Origin: Tiliqua scincoides
Taxonomy: Eukaryota; Chordata; Lepidosauria; Squamata; Scincidae
NCBI RefSeq assembly: GCF_035046505.1
Contig: NC_089822.1
Span: forward strand, 110,687,307-110,751,306
DNA: 64,000 nucleotides
Direction: 5' to 3'
Position numbers and translations under genes: made by a program. The notes beneath the pieces were generated by a model. It searched no databases and had not been told where the DNA came from. It worked only from the letters and a program-made list of their open reading frames with translations. Below, piece by piece: positions 12,832 through 27,200 of the stretch. Numbering within the stretch: position 1 is the first letter of the stretch; the number at the start of each line of letters is the position of its first letter.

Positions 12832-15800
12832 AATGAGCATTGCTCAATCTAGGAGATACATTTGTTCCTTTCAACTAACAGTCCTTCTTGGCTAAACCTA
12901 GAATTACAACCAGGACAGCTTTGTCTGGTTAGTGTCACCTAATATTGGTTCCAGCTTTTAGGGGCCCTTGGCCAAAAGACCTGTGGGAGTATGAATGGTG
13001 TACTCCCCCTGACTTGAAAATCACATACTATATATGTAGTAGCTTAACTCTGTTCCTACCATGGTGCCCAGCAACAAGCTCCACTGCTGCTATCTGCTCC
13101 TATGATCTTCTTGTCTTACCACCCCCTTTTTCCTATAATAAATTCCACCTCCCAGCTAGTTTATTGCCACTGATAAAACACACAGGGGCAGAGGCAGTTA
13201 AGGTTTCAAAAGAAAAATATTTCATATGCATCTTTTGCTGTATCCCTGGTTTCTACAAGTTAGGGAACAGGAAGCCCTGAATACTGGTCTCTTTGTGCAG
13301 AAGTAAGGGGATACTTTCCAGCAATGCCTGCCTCTCATTCAGGGAAGAGTTCAGGTGCCTGGATGCTGCTCCTTTAAGCAGGGGGAGAAAGGAAATGACA
13401 TAAAAGACATACCTCCTACAGATACCACCGAGGACAAGGTAAAGGGTCTCAGATATCTGGACAATACTCTGCCACCACAGCCCTGCTAGTGGTGTACCTA
13501 TATTCCAGCAAGCTCTGGGTGGCTTAATGGGCAGTGGCAGCAGGATTTGTAAAATGGAGCTGTGGGAAGGAAAGAATGGTCTATTCCTGTTCCCAGTAAG
13601 CCCAAGGGAGAGGCCAAGCAGGAGCTGGTGGGAAGCAGTGTTACCACTGGTCCTTAAATTGCAGCAGAGCCACAGTCTTTGCAACATTTCAAATGTGATG
13701 GACATGGCTTGACCAAGTGTGTTTCATTCCAAGTCATCTGCTTCTAGAACAGTGAATGTGCTCAGAGTCCTTGCGTATGTTTTTGTTTTCACCCTCTGTG
13801 CTTCAAATAATTTCAGGTTTCTTGCCGAGGCCTGCTTGCTTCCCAACTGCTACAAACTACCTACGGCTGTGTAGCCTCTGCCCTCCTACAAGGCTTTGAA
13901 CTGTTCCTGTGCGCAAATCATAGGCTGCTTTTTCCTTCAAGCATCATGTTCCTCCCTTCTCCTGCTAATTTGTCCGCTACACACGGTTCTATTCTGCATC
14001 GTTCTACAACATAAAAACTGCTCCGGCACCTTTTCAAGGTTAGGCTAGTCACCACATTGTACTGTTTTTCAGCTGTGGTCCACAACTATGAAATGAGTTG
14101 AAATTATAGTTCCCATTGCTGAACACAAACCCCTTTTCCTTCCAGCACTGTTCCTTGAACTGGCTCTTCCTTTTGCTTCTGTTCAGAATTAGAGATTAAA
14201 GAAAGTTGCCAGGAAATGAAGGGAGGGGTTAGGATGTGCAGAGGTGTAGGACTGCACATATCCATTAGTGTTTAAGGTGGTTTTGGGATGCAAATTGTAA
14301 TCCAATGTGGCACTCTGCCTGCTTGGACTAAAGATCATTTTCAAGAATGGAATCTTGAAGTCAAATTTGTGTTTCAGTAGGAGCCAATAGGTTTTGGGGA
14401 TTTTATGCTTGTTTTGTTCTAGTTCTCACTAGATAGTAAACTTGTATCATACAAATTTGTCCCTGCACACAGAAAAGTAGCATGTTGGGGAGAGGAATGC
14501 AGGCCCAGTTCAAGTCCAAAATAAATGCCACAATTCAAATTTCTGTCATGTTCCCAGATGCTGCAATAGCCTCCAAAACCAAGCTGGATGATGGTAAAAA
14601 AAAAAAATCAGAATTTGTACCAATTAGCTTGTATCCAAAGATAGCTAGGTCTAATGATAGTTCTACTGAAATTCATGGATCTTTAACTTAAGATGTCATG
14701 TCATGACGAGTCCTTGTCATGACTAGTTTATCTCATTGATTTCTGTGTTGAGTACATTTTGGAAACGGTCCACTGCATTTTAAAATCATTACAACTTGGT
14801 GGGGCTAAAGATCAATCTGTAGATTGTTAGACTTGTTTACATGATGACAAAGGGATTTTAAACCTGTGGGAATCTGCTTTGGTGATAACTATGCTAACAC
14901 CCTCCCCTGCAAGTATAACTAGTGTTGTGCCAGTAGAGGCTGCTTTACAGCAGTCGAAAAGCAGCCTCCGTCAATGTGCACTGAAGACCCACTGGCAGGG
15001 AGGATGGAGTGGTCTGCATACTGACAGATCCATTGAGACCCATAGAGTAGGTGAGCCCATGCAGGGGGTTGGAGAGAGGTGGGGAGGGATTGAATACAGC
15101 AGGGGTAGGTGGAATGGGGCAGGGAGGAGTGAGGATCTGGCCATGGAGAGCCTGGGATCAGTGGTAGCAGTGCATGCCAAATCCTGACACCCTTTCTGGG
15201 CCTGATCTGCTTTCCCAGGCCAGCACAGACTTGAACCAGAAGTTGAGTTAACTCATAGTGGCTGCTAGGGCTTACTCTGAGACAAGGGAAAAATGTTCTG
15301 TGGGGTACAGTGGTAGATACAGTGGTAGTACTGCTGCATCCCTGCAAGGATTTAAATAGTATTGGGCTATAAGTCCTTATTTATCAGAATATGAAATAAA
15401 ACATCTACCATAGAATTCACAGAAGTGAGCCATTAATAGAATATTTAAACCAACAACCATAAATTCTACACAAATTCAGGGCAAAAGTTAATTTGCACAA
15501 AAATCTCACAGAGATTAAATATCTCAGTGGAGAAAGCTACAGCCAAGCTCAACTCAGCTCTGTGAGCAGTTCAAATGGGAAAGTCACACAATATTTTTGG
15601 AATATCTTAAATGCTTGTATCCCTAAGATCAGGAGTTCCACACCTGTAGGGTAGCCTCTCTGCATATCCATATTGTACATATTTGACCAGCAGAAGGGTT
15701 AGGCAGGAAAGACTGTTTGGTTAAACTTAATCATGGTAGGGCACTCAGGAGATGTATTCAAGGTCAGCTGTATTAAGATGGTTGCTAAGCAACCTGTGTG

Positions 15801-16243
15801 ATGGTAACCAGGCCTAGGTGATTCTAAGAGATTCTTAGAAGAAATCTTAGAAGAGATTTCTTAGAAGAAGCCTTGGTCCAGACTGTTTGGTGTGCAAAAT
15901 TTGCTATCTCAGTTTATTCAAACTGGCCCCCACTTTACAGAAATTAAATAAATCCTTTCTGACTCCTCCTTCAGCACTGATTCATAGTGATAGGTAAGGT
16001 GTATCACATCTGACATGGGACTGCTCCCCTAAACTGCACTCACTTCTTGTTCACATGCTTGGAGTGTAAGTTTACAACATACCTATCCTTGGATGTGCCA
16101 TGATGTTGCTGGCTCTCTAGGTGCTTCTTCTCCCTCACAAATAGCTTGATCTCTTAACTTTTTTTTTCTCCAGGGTTCTCCAAAGTCTCCCATGGAAAAT
16201 GAGTTTATTTTGATATAGAAGAGGCAGTGCCTGAATGAGGAAC
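12832..16243. other. Intergenic region between KLF1 and the coiled-coil gene
   Basis: No exon recognised. About 14900-15365 looks like an old repeat: it carries 'gccagtagaggctgctttac' near its left end and 'gtggtagtactgctgcatcc' near its right. Small open frames here have no recognisable content. Untranslated first exons of the downstream gene could lie here and would not be visible to me. Confidence 0.45.
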
Positions 16244-16293
16244 ATGGATGTGGCACTGGGAGGAGGCAACAACCTGAGGCAAAGAGGTCCTGG
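16244..16293 (+). CDS. Candidate first coding exon of the coiled-coil gene
   Basis: The ATG at 16244 opens 16 codons plus two bases (MDVALGGGNNLRQRGP) and stops at a GTATGT donor. The next exon begins in the phase that completes a Gly codon. The total reading frame is then a multiple of three. No homology supports this start; an alternative upstream exon cannot be excluded. Confidence 0.45.
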
Positions 16294-18201
16294 GTATGTT
16301 TCCAACAGTTTTCCATTTACAGTTGGAGTTCTGGAGAGCTAATTGTGACTAGGTCATGACAAGGGTGTTGTAGAAGGCAAATGTCAAAAAGGCAGGAGGA
16401 ACCTGGGGTGGCAATCCAGAGAAAAGATTACCACAGAGTAGGAGGAAGCATATATAAGATGACGGGAGTCATTTTTCCCTTTATCTCATTGGAGATTTAT
16501 CTCTTCTACATCTTAGATTTTAAAACAGTGCCTCCATCATCCACTTTGTCTCTCCCTATCTAAACCCAGGAATTTTGAGGAGGAGAATGCTTGGCTACAG
16601 GAATGGATCCATGAAGAACTTGCTCATGGTGAGGTCTGGCAGAGGCAATATGAGAAGCTGTTGGGACATCAGGCCGAGCTCTGCTCCTTGCTACAGACCA
16701 AAAGGTAGGAGACTTTATCGGGGTCCATAGAGTTGCTCATGCTGGGGCTGAAGAGAATGTGGGAACTGAGATACTGAGGTATGAGATATTATGGGAAAAG
16801 TGTTGAATGGCTGCTTTGGATTTATAGCAGGATGTTCTGTATATGTAGGCTTCTGATGGTTTCTTGAAGCCTGAATACTAGTCAGATGCTCACGTTCAGC
16901 TGCAGCAAAAGCCACATACCCCAGTAGATATCTACAGATTTTTAGCAATTTTTGTGGATAATTTCTTTTCATCATTGCTTCACAAATTAGAAAAAAAACC
17001 TGCAATATTGCAAGGGATCTTGGGATATATATCTTGGATTATGTGCACAGCCACTAAGGGTGACAAAGTGTTCCAGGCCAGCTCTGCAAGGCAAGCATGA
17101 AGCAGAGGGCAAAAGCCTGAAGCAGTCAAGCCAGGGCAGTCCTGGGTAAGGGAAAAACATGTCTCAGGGCTCAGCACAGCAGACCCTGGGATACAGCTGA
17201 CTCTTTCCACCTGCAGCCTTAAGCCCCTGGAGAAAAAGACCCAGGTGCTGCAAGAGGAGCTGGAGGAAGCCCAGGAGATCCTGCAGGAGTGCCAGAATCT
17301 GAGTCGACAGCGCCAACTGCAGATCCATAAGCAAGTGAGTCCGGAGGGGAATTTTGCTTTGCAGAGCACCTCTCAGCTGCAAAGTGATGCCTTGCCAGAA
17401 GTGCTGCTGCTGTTGAAAGGGCAATCTGCATGATAATTGGACTCTCACATGGTTTGAAACAATTACCAGGATTTGCATATTTTCTCTTCTATCATTTGCA
17501 GCCAATGAGTTCCTATGTGAGAACAATGTGCTCATTTCTAACCATCTGCTAAATGACATCACTTCCTGCTTAATGATATCACTTCTGGCCCTCAGCAGGT
17601 GCCATGAATGCTATTCAGCCCACTGTATGAAATGAGTTTGACACCCCTGTATTAATTATTAATTAATAATAATTAAGCACTTGAACAATGGGGCCAAATG
17701 TCTATGGAATATGAGAGTGCCAGAGGCTACACATCTAAAGCTATTTCTGCATATATTTCTCCGGCTCGTCCTCTCAGGTCATCAGAGAAGGCCTTTTTAC
17801 AAGTGCCGCCGCCCAAGGAGGTTCGTGGGGCGGCGGCAAGAAATAGGGCCTTCTCAGTAGTGGCACCAACGTTATGGAACTCCCTTCCCCTTGACTTGAG
17901 AATGGCTCCCTCTCTTGAGACCTTTCGGCGAGGCCTGAAGACCTTGTTGTTTAACCAAGCCTTCTGACTTATGGCCTTTTAAACATCTTTTATACATCTT
18001 TTAGTTGCTTTTTTACAGGCCGATTCCACTAAGAACTGCTGTTTTATGCTCTTTTATTCTGACTTTTATCTGACTACTGTTTTTATGGGTTCTGCTAATG
18101 TGTTTTTTAATATGTTTTTATCTGTTGTGAAATTATGTTTTAATCTATTTTATATGTTAGCCGCCCTGGGTCCCTTTTGGGAGAAGGGCGGGATAAAAAT
18201 A

Positions 18202-18251
<50 letters not shown>

Positions 18252-21200
18252 GCAACAGTTATCAAATGTATACACCTGTGGGCTGGGTAGAAATGGGTTA
18301 GGGCAAGGCTTTTCAAACTGAGGCATCGAAACACCCCAGCCTGAGGGCCCTCACCACTTTCACCTTAAGTGGCAGGGACAGGGAGGAGGCAGCAGTGTCC
18401 AGGATCCAGCAGTGTCCAGGATCGCGCCGCTCAGGGGGCTGCAGGGGCCTGGCTGCACTTACCAGAGCCTCCTGCAGCCTCCCAGGGGTAAGGGAAGCCC
18501 TGTTTGACCATCTGCAGGGCTCCCCAATGCTTTAGAAGTGAAAGTGGAGTGATCGCGCTCCACTTCTGCTAAACCGGAAGTGGAGCGCGATCGCTGCACT
18601 TTGACTTTTGCAGCTTCAGGGAGCCCTGCAGATGATCGTGCAGGGCTCCCCGCACCCCCAGGAGGGGGTGGTAAGTGCACCCAAGCCCCTGCAGCCCCCT
18701 GAGCGATGCGATCCTAGGGATCGTGCCTCTGCCTTCCCCCTCCCCCCACCGCCTCCCCCCACCCTCGCAAGCACTTACTGCGGCTTTCAAACTCCCAGAG
18801 AATTTGAAAACCACAGGGTTAGGGTAAGGTGGGTGGCAAGCAGGGACATGCAGTGGGTGGGGAGGCAGAGCTTCAAAAAGCACGGCTGCTGTGGGAGGCA
18901 CGCAAGCACTCCTTACCCATGCACAAAGCATGGAGAGTGTGGAGAGAGCAAAGTGCGTGGTTTGAGAGTGCTTGGAAACCTCCCACGGCAGCTGTGCTTT
19001 CAAAGGACTCTGGCAGGGAGGCTCTGCCCACTGCACTTCCCTGGTGGAGAGACTAATTTGTATATTAGATGTGTACGATGATAATTTGCTTCATCAATAA
19101 TAGGAGGTGATATAATCTTCCCAGCTGAACTACGAACTAAACACTTTTTAAACAGCTAAGCATTTGAAACTTTGAATAGTAAAAACAGCTTTCTTCATTC
19201 TAAGCTGGTGCAGGGTAGTGACTGCACCTGTAAGCCCAGGCACTTTCATTCAAGAGAAAATGTCACTGTGTTCAGTGGAATTTACTCCCAGGTAAGTGTG
19301 CATAAGATTGCAGCTGAAAAGATTCAAATCAAGGAACTCATTCTCCTCTGAACTCACTACCGGGTCTTTGGCAAGCCAGTTTCTCACAGCCGTATGTGAA
19401 GCACTTTGAATACACTAAGGCTGCAATCCTATCCACACTTACCTGAGAAAAAGCCCAATTGCCTATAATGTATGTCTTCAGAGTAGACATACATAGGATT
19501 GGACTGCTAGTCCCCAAGATATGTACAGGTTCCGCTCTGGAGTTTTATCCAGAAGTCAGAAGTAGGTAAATAGAATCAACTGGTTCTTGCTCGCCCAGCA
19601 CTTCTGGGCCTTTGCAAAAGCATCACAATGGACAGACTGTGCCTGCATGAAGATGCAGCTGTCCATAACTTTGTCATCCATAATTTGGGGACCCAGTATA
19701 CTTTAAAGTGCTATATACATTTTTCTTGTTGTTCAAATAAAATAAAATAAAAAAGAATAATTGCTTGAGCCAAAATCATGCAAAATTAAGGCAAATATCC
19801 CCCCCACCTTGTGTGTGAGGGCCCAGCCCTATCCAACTTTCAGTACTGATGCAGTTGTGCCAATGGAGTGTATGCTGCAACCTGTGGTGGTAGTGGGCAG
19901 TCACAGAGGCCTCCTCAAGGTAAGGGAACATCTGTTCCCTTACCTTGGGGCTGCATTGCAGCTGCATCAGCACTGGAAAGTTGGATAGGATTGGGCCCTG
20001 AGACATAATATTAAGTTACACTGCAGAAGAGAAAAGGGGAAATTGGGATTTTCCACACTCCTAAATGCAGGAGTATTTTGATCCCAGATCTAGATCCCTA
20101 ATCTAAGCAGGAAATGGAGAAATATATGCAGCTGTGAGGATAGAGGAGAAAGGCTACACCACCAAGTTCTTACTCAACAGGAAAAATCTGTTTCAGGGAA
20201 GCAAGTCTGGACTGTTTATTCTGTTCCCTACTTTTCAGGAGAAGGAAAATCAGAGAATGGCTGAGACTGTTAAAGAGCTGGAAAAGAAGGTGAGTGTTAC
20301 TCCTGAGGCAAAGTGATAGTCAACCAGCCAGTCAGCACAGCTTCCATACTTCATTCTAGTCTGTGAGGACAAGTTTATACATGCAGCAGAATCAAGTCAT
20401 AACACTTTTCCTGAATGATACCACTTTGGGCTGCATGTTTGAATGGTAATCAGCCCAACCCAACCACAAAACCTCATGGTAGAAAACGAGTCATGAAAAG
20501 GATTTAACCTTCATCCGGCATGCTGTCTTGTTTTTGTGTGCAAGGAGTTGTTTTCACTTTTTCTCCAGCCTTAAGTGGAACAACAATGAAGTGTTACCAC
20601 TTAAACTTGTTGCATGTAAAAACTGGGTCCAACTGGAAGCTGTAGAAGGTTGGGTGGCATGACTGTTGGAAAGTAGGTACTATGCCACCTGAAGGACACT
20701 AGGGGGCAGGATATTGCTTAGGAAGCAGATTACTTAGAGGCTGCCTGTCTCAGACCTTTACTCTTGTCCTTTTTGACCTGTGAGGGCATATTCCTACCTT
20801 CCTTCCCGGAAGGGAAGGGGCCCCATCTTCCAACATACAAGACCTCCCTCGATTAGCTCTAACCAGCCATATGGAGTCCACTGACCATGCTATGAATTTT
20901 CACATAGCCATGTACAGGCTGTACATGTACACAGAGATGTACAGGTGGGGCCTCTTTATCCGTGGATTTGGCATCCTCGGATTTGCCTCACCGCAGATGC
21001 CAAACCCCCCAGACCCTTGGTCCAGTCACAACTGGAAGGCTTTCTGAGCCTCTCTGAACAAGGCTCCGGTCACATTCAGAGCTCAGGTAGACTCTGAAAA
21101 CCATGGATTTCGTTATGCATGGGGGATCTGGGAACAGATCCCTAGTGGATACAGAGGCACCACCTGTGCATGCTTGTGAATTGTATGTAAAGTGTTTTTC

Positions 21201-24200
21201 TTTGAAACTCTTTTTCTACCTTTGCAACTGTTTTATTGTTGGCAGCAAACATTGGGCTACTGGGGTGCAGTTGGAAAAAGAATCTTCCACTATATCTACT
21301 TGATTTAGACCCCATTCTCCAAAAATAAGTCTTGGGCACAGGAGAACATTGTCAGTTTTTACTATAACTGGTTTCAAAATGGCTAGTGGCCTACCCAATT
21401 TTAGTTCTGAACCAGTGTTGCCCAGAACACTTCTCATCCCAGTGCATCTCCTTATTAGACTGTGGATTCCACAGGTATTCAAGCAGCAGTTGGAAGAGAA
21501 ATCCAAGAAAGACATTCTGAAGGAACTAAGAATGGAAGGTAATGAACTGAAGGTAAGAGCTGGATGCTTTGTATCGCTGCATGTAAGGACTGATCAGAAC
21601 AAAAGAAGTGAACCTGGAAACAATAATAGTCTAGAAGTAAAATGTTCTTTCAGATAATCAGTGGCATTTCTCTAGGGGAGGTGTGGGGGGTGCAGACTGC
21701 ACTTGAGGTAGGTGGGTGACACCACTACTGGCTAAAATTGTGAAATTTTGGTATTTTTGAATAATACCATTCAGTTATATATAATTTGATGAATTTCTTG
21801 CAGGATGCAATGAAACAAACCTTGTTTAAATATCTGTAGTCTATCAAAAGCTATGGCCAAATAACCAGAAAAGGAAAACAACTGCTTTATGTAACAGAAA
21901 GTTACATTTTCTTAACTCAAAATTAACCAATGAGACTGATAGTTCTGAGAGTTGATGAGGTGTTATCATGACATAGCAGGGAACCAATGAGTCCCATGTG
22001 TATGTATCAGTTAATACTAGAACTCTTATTCAGTTGTGTGAGTGTCATCAAGTTGGTCACTGGTTTTTTGTTGGTTACTGATTTGTTGGATGACCTGTAT
22101 TGTTTTATATTAAAATACATAAAGTTAAGGGGAGTTACACCAACCCCTGATACCACTGCATTTAGGGTGTGTGTATGATATTGTAATTTATTCTGTATGG
22201 TCTTGGTATGGGAGGTGCCCCCATGGACATCATGGGGATGGCACAATGAGCTCTCGCAGCGGGTGATACAAAACCCTAGTGATGCTTCTGAGAATAAGTA
22301 ACAGAGCTTGTTCAAACTCTAACAGACCTGGTTTATAAATGACCTATCAATGAATGGCTTGATAAATCACTGCTTCTTTTTAAAAAATTTTTGGGGAAAT
22401 ATTGAAGGTGCCTTTCTTACAAATCTTGTCGATATGAATTGCTATGGTTTCCATTCTACAGGTTTCAGCTGCCTCTCTTGGGTTCCCAGGCAGGGCTCAT
22501 GAGAGTGGGATGCAGGGAGTAAATTGTACCCAGGTCCAGGAGCCAAAGGAAGGGGCCCCAAATTGCCTGAGAGCTCACATTTTCCAATCTCACCAGGGCC
22601 CATGAGAAGGGGGTTGCAGGGGACACATTGTATCTGGTCCCAGGGCCAAAAGGGGGGCCTGGGAGCCAAAGGACAAGAACCAGAAATTTCCTGGGATCTC
22701 AGAAAATTTTTGCAATATATTGAGTGAGGACTAGCATTCACATTTTGTGTAAGCCTACATACGGTAGTTTTATATGTCGTAATTTGTATAATTTTGATCA
22801 AATTATTGTATGAAATTATGATCCAGTGGAGAAGGGAAGAGGCCCAAAAGAAACTTTGTATCCCTGATAAAATTCCTTTCAGAGGCCTTGCCCCGCAAGC
22901 TGCCACTTCACACACTGCCGTGGGTAAGGTTGACTTTGAACTGGACAACATTTTGTGCATAATTCAGTCTACCATGGAGAACAGATCTGCTGCTCCTGGA
23001 CACAGGGCTCTCCCCATCCATCAGTGTCTGAGCCAGCTACCAGCTTGCATCTGGGATGAAGATGAGGAAGTGAAACTAGGATATCGGAGTGATATCCCAA
23101 ATCTGGACCAGAAGGAGGGCCTAACTAAAGCATGATTTGGACAGTAGAGCATTTGCCTTTGAATTATACCAGCTATTGTAAGAACATTCTGTTAATCTTG
23201 CCATCCACAGAGGCACTTGTCTGAATGGCAGGTGAAGTGGCAGACAAAGAATGACCAGATCAGACAGGTAAACTCAGATGTATTTGTGGCTCCAATATAC
23301 CCATGTCCCTGACAGTAAAATGAGACCACTTTTGTCCCTGGCTCAAAAGGAAGTTGCGGGCAGAATTTAATTTGGAAATGGGCCTTAACTTTGCAATCTG
23401 CTATCAATGTCATGGTTCAGCGCCAAGATGTGCTGCGTAGCATTTTCACGGATATCTCCAGTTACCTATAGGCTGCTGGAGTCTTGCTCTTCTTATGGTT
23501 TACCTGTACACATGGTGTTGAAAAGGTAAAGCAGCTTCTATGACTGGAGAAAGTTTGTTCAGAGTGTTGCAGGTGGTATGATACAGGTATTGTTGCCTAG
23601 GGATATAACACACATCCCATTCTCACTCCTGTCTGTTCACAGATGTTGCTGACATTTGTAGTTCTTTAAAACCTGTTAGATCAGGTTTTAATGGGAACTT
23701 AATTTAATGGGACCTGAATCTAATGGGACAAAAGAAATTAGTGTATACTAATTATAAACTAGTGTATACTAAAGTATACCAGTGTATACTAGTATAAATT
23801 AGTGTATACTAATATACTAATATACTATACTAATATACTAATTAGTGTATACTAATTTATGTATGTAGCCTAGGAAACTAGGCTTCAGCTTCATCATACC
23901 AACTTCTATAGTATGATTTGGTCTGCACAAACTACTGTCCATTGTAAACTCTAGTGTGCCTCCAACCACAGTCCTCTTAAGAGGAAGCACAACTTAGCAG
24001 ACGGGAAGGTGGGGGTATGGCCCTCCCCTGTCACTAGCTATTTTTCCTCCTATTTAGCTTCTTTCTTGACAGGACATTCCTCTCTGAATAAAGAGTTGTC
24101 TTTCCCTAGCAAAGGCAGGGGGCTTGGGCTTATGACTTTTTTTTTTTAATCCAGACACTAATGCTTTCATTGCTGCAAAAGCTATGAAATGTTTGTATGC

Positions 24201-27200
24201 TATTCTGTAAGCCTGTTGTTGCTCCTCTTCAATCTTCTCATGCAATACACTACCCTGGAGGCTCCTTCCATCCTCTTTGCCTTCTGGTGCCCAGGTAATG
24301 TCCTGGTCCAGTCATTCCATATCTCCCATTGGACTAATTTCTGCAAGTGTGTATGCTTTCAGGATAAGCAGAATCATTCCAGAGGCAGCTTGTTGGAAAG
24401 GTCCATGTGTGGATTCTCACATGCTCTTAACATGTTGGTCCCATTAAAGATGGCAGCAGTCACTTTTTTACAAGTCTCACTCTATGAGATGAACATGGCC
24501 ACAGTCTCCTTTGCCAGATCTCCTCAAGCTGAATACTGAATGTGTGGTCGTAATACCACAGTTTCCCAGATTAAATTGGAGGGCCTCAAGTGTCTTAATA
24601 TATTATAAGCATGAGCCTAGCTTATTTCTTTGGGCTAGGAGAGAATTTAGAGGGGGACACAGTGTTGTGTGCTGAAGATTCTCTGTTCTGTTTTGGGGCT
24701 TTCAGAGACAGCAACAAGTTGAGAAACTCAGCAGTACCATCCAAGAACTATCTCTGAGAAGCCAGGTATGTGCCACCAACTCACCCAAACCCTCTTCTGT
24801 GGGCCACTGGTGATAGGCTGCCAATACCTGGTGCATTAGTTCATATTCCACTGAATCTGAACATGGTTATTGCAAAAAGCCAAGTAGTCTACTCTTGAAA
24901 TTTCTGTGGAACTGACTATGAATCCCTAAGCAGTCTTATTGTATTTATTTAATATATTTCTACCTCGCCTTTCCTCCAATAACATAGTTGCTTTGGACTT
25001 CCTGACATAAAATAAAATAAAAATACAAGTCTTTCATTAAGGCGTACCTGGGGGGTCCACAAGCAGCATGTCTGGGAGGTAGCGGCACCCCCAGCTGTGC
25101 TGCCCTGAGGGCTGCCCACGTCTGCTGCTTCCCTGTCTGGAGGCATTCTTTGACCCTCAGAAGTTCTTAAAACATCACTTTTGATTTTCTTCGAAAAACC
25201 AGAAGTGACATTTTAAGGCCTTCCGGAGACCTTAGAAGGCTTTCTGAGGGCTGGGGGGGGGGCAGCCTTCCCAGGCTTGCCCTGGGGCGTCACAGTGGCC
25301 AGGCCTGCTACTGGTCTTCCAAACTAACAGAACTTTATGCCTACGAAATTGCTTCTACTTGTCCCCAAATAATCTTGTTCTCCTTTTGACTCTCCTGATT
25401 TTTGTAGATGGCACCTAGTACCTCCCAACCCAGAATACTAAGAATTGGACATGCACATCAAATTTGTATTCCCTCCTGCTCCAGTTAATGGTATTTGTGG
25501 ACTACAGCCTGATTGAACTGGCAATGGAGAGTGAAGGTCTCTAAAACCTAAACTGATGGCATGTTTTTTGTTTTGTGTGTTTGTTTGTAAACCAAAATGT
25601 TAGGAGCTGCATAGAAGCATCATCTTAACAGAAGATCGCGTGATGGAAGCTCAGCAGGAAGGAATGCTGTAAGGATAATCATTCCTGGTTGGTTGTGCGG
25701 AGGCAGAGGTGCAAATTCACTTGATAAGCTGAATTGTTTAGTCAGCATATTGAACAGAGGCCTGTTTAAACCCCAACTCAGCCTTTGATAGGTCAGTCAC
25801 AATCTTGGACTCAGTTCCCATCTGTAAAATGGGAATAACAGTAACACACAGCAGAGCTAAAATGTTAAATAAGTTAAAATGTTCTTTTTCACCTTGGGAA
25901 TATAGGCTGGTTTTAAAACAAAAGTTAAAAGCAGATACCCCAATGTAAAGATATTTTGGGGATAACAATGTGCTTCTCTCATTGAAAATGCAAAACTCTG
26001 CAGTATTGGGCTAGTATTGGGGTTTGCTACAACTGAAAATGGCAGAAAGTTAATCCACAAAGAGCACATTCTATGTATGTGACACTGAGTGAGAGACATG
26101 TGCTTGGGGTCAGCTTTGGAGACCCAGAAGCCAATGTAACATTCTCCCTGAGGTTCAAAAGGGATCTAAGAAGAGAAAATGCCATTAGGTTTAAGGCCTA
26201 CAATAATTTTACCTGTCCTTTCCTGTCCTGCCTTCTGCTTTGTTTCTGTTATGAGCGGGAAGAGGATAGCTTCTCCTTTTAGAGATTTAATGATGTGTTC
26301 TGTTTCAGCTTCCAGAAAGAGATGTCTTCTGGACAGGGTGGGACCTCATCAAGAGGCTTTCTTTGGGAGAAGCAAGCATGTGATCAGATGGTATGAAGGA
26401 TTTGGGCAAAGTGGAATAATGCTGGGTGGAATAATGTGGGTCTGGTTCATACATATCTCAAGGCAGCAGGCCAGTTGTCATCCCAAGGACTCAAATTGAA
26501 TGTAGAGTAAAAAGGACAGTATGTAAACCCTGCCCTCAGCATCTCAGAAGCCCTTTGGAAAAATCAAGCAGCATGCCTGAAGCTGAACAGAACAGGGGAA
26601 CTTGGGCTTGGGGTGTCCATCCTTGCCTAGGTTTCTTCCTGTGTGACCCCCAGCTCCAATCATTGCCTCCAGAAGGTGGGTATCATAATACTGTATAGAA
26701 AGATTGTTTTATCTTCTGCAATCCTGCAAACCCTGCATCCTACTTAGGAGCTTATGGAGGCTACACAGTTCCTGTACATAATCTATAAATCGAACTTTAT
26801 ATTTGCCTTTTTTCTGTCCTTCCAGAAAAGGCTTCCATGCCTGGAACTAAGCAGAAGTGACTCCAACGAGCGGCTCCTTTCCAAGTGAGTGACCAAATGG
26901 ACTGGGGTGGAGGATCAGCTATTGTAGAAACAGAATCAGATATTGGATTGCATGTAGTCACAAAAAAGAGGAGCTTGGGATGAGGGAGGTCAAGGAGAGA
27001 GGCATACACATTGTATGCTGATGAAGTGGCTTCTAGAGAACTCAAGAGGTTTTGAATGGAGAGTGAGATTCCTCAATGAGAAGGTGAGTGATGGAGGACA
27101 AACGTCCTTGACAGACACATTTTCCACCTATCAGATCTCTTGGAATGGTGTGCTGGAGTCTTAGGGTGCACTCTCAGTTCATGTAGTAGGTAATGGTGAA

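Noticed and set aside
17698-17967. An 89-codon host gene
   Set aside because: FSVVAPTLWNSLPLDLRM is the C-terminus of an L2-like LINE; the 3' UTR and (TTA)n tail follow, and a reverse copy exists at 52673-53110.
18046-18334. Frames with long Tyr or Asn runs
   Set aside because: They are translations of the (TTA)n tail of a LINE.
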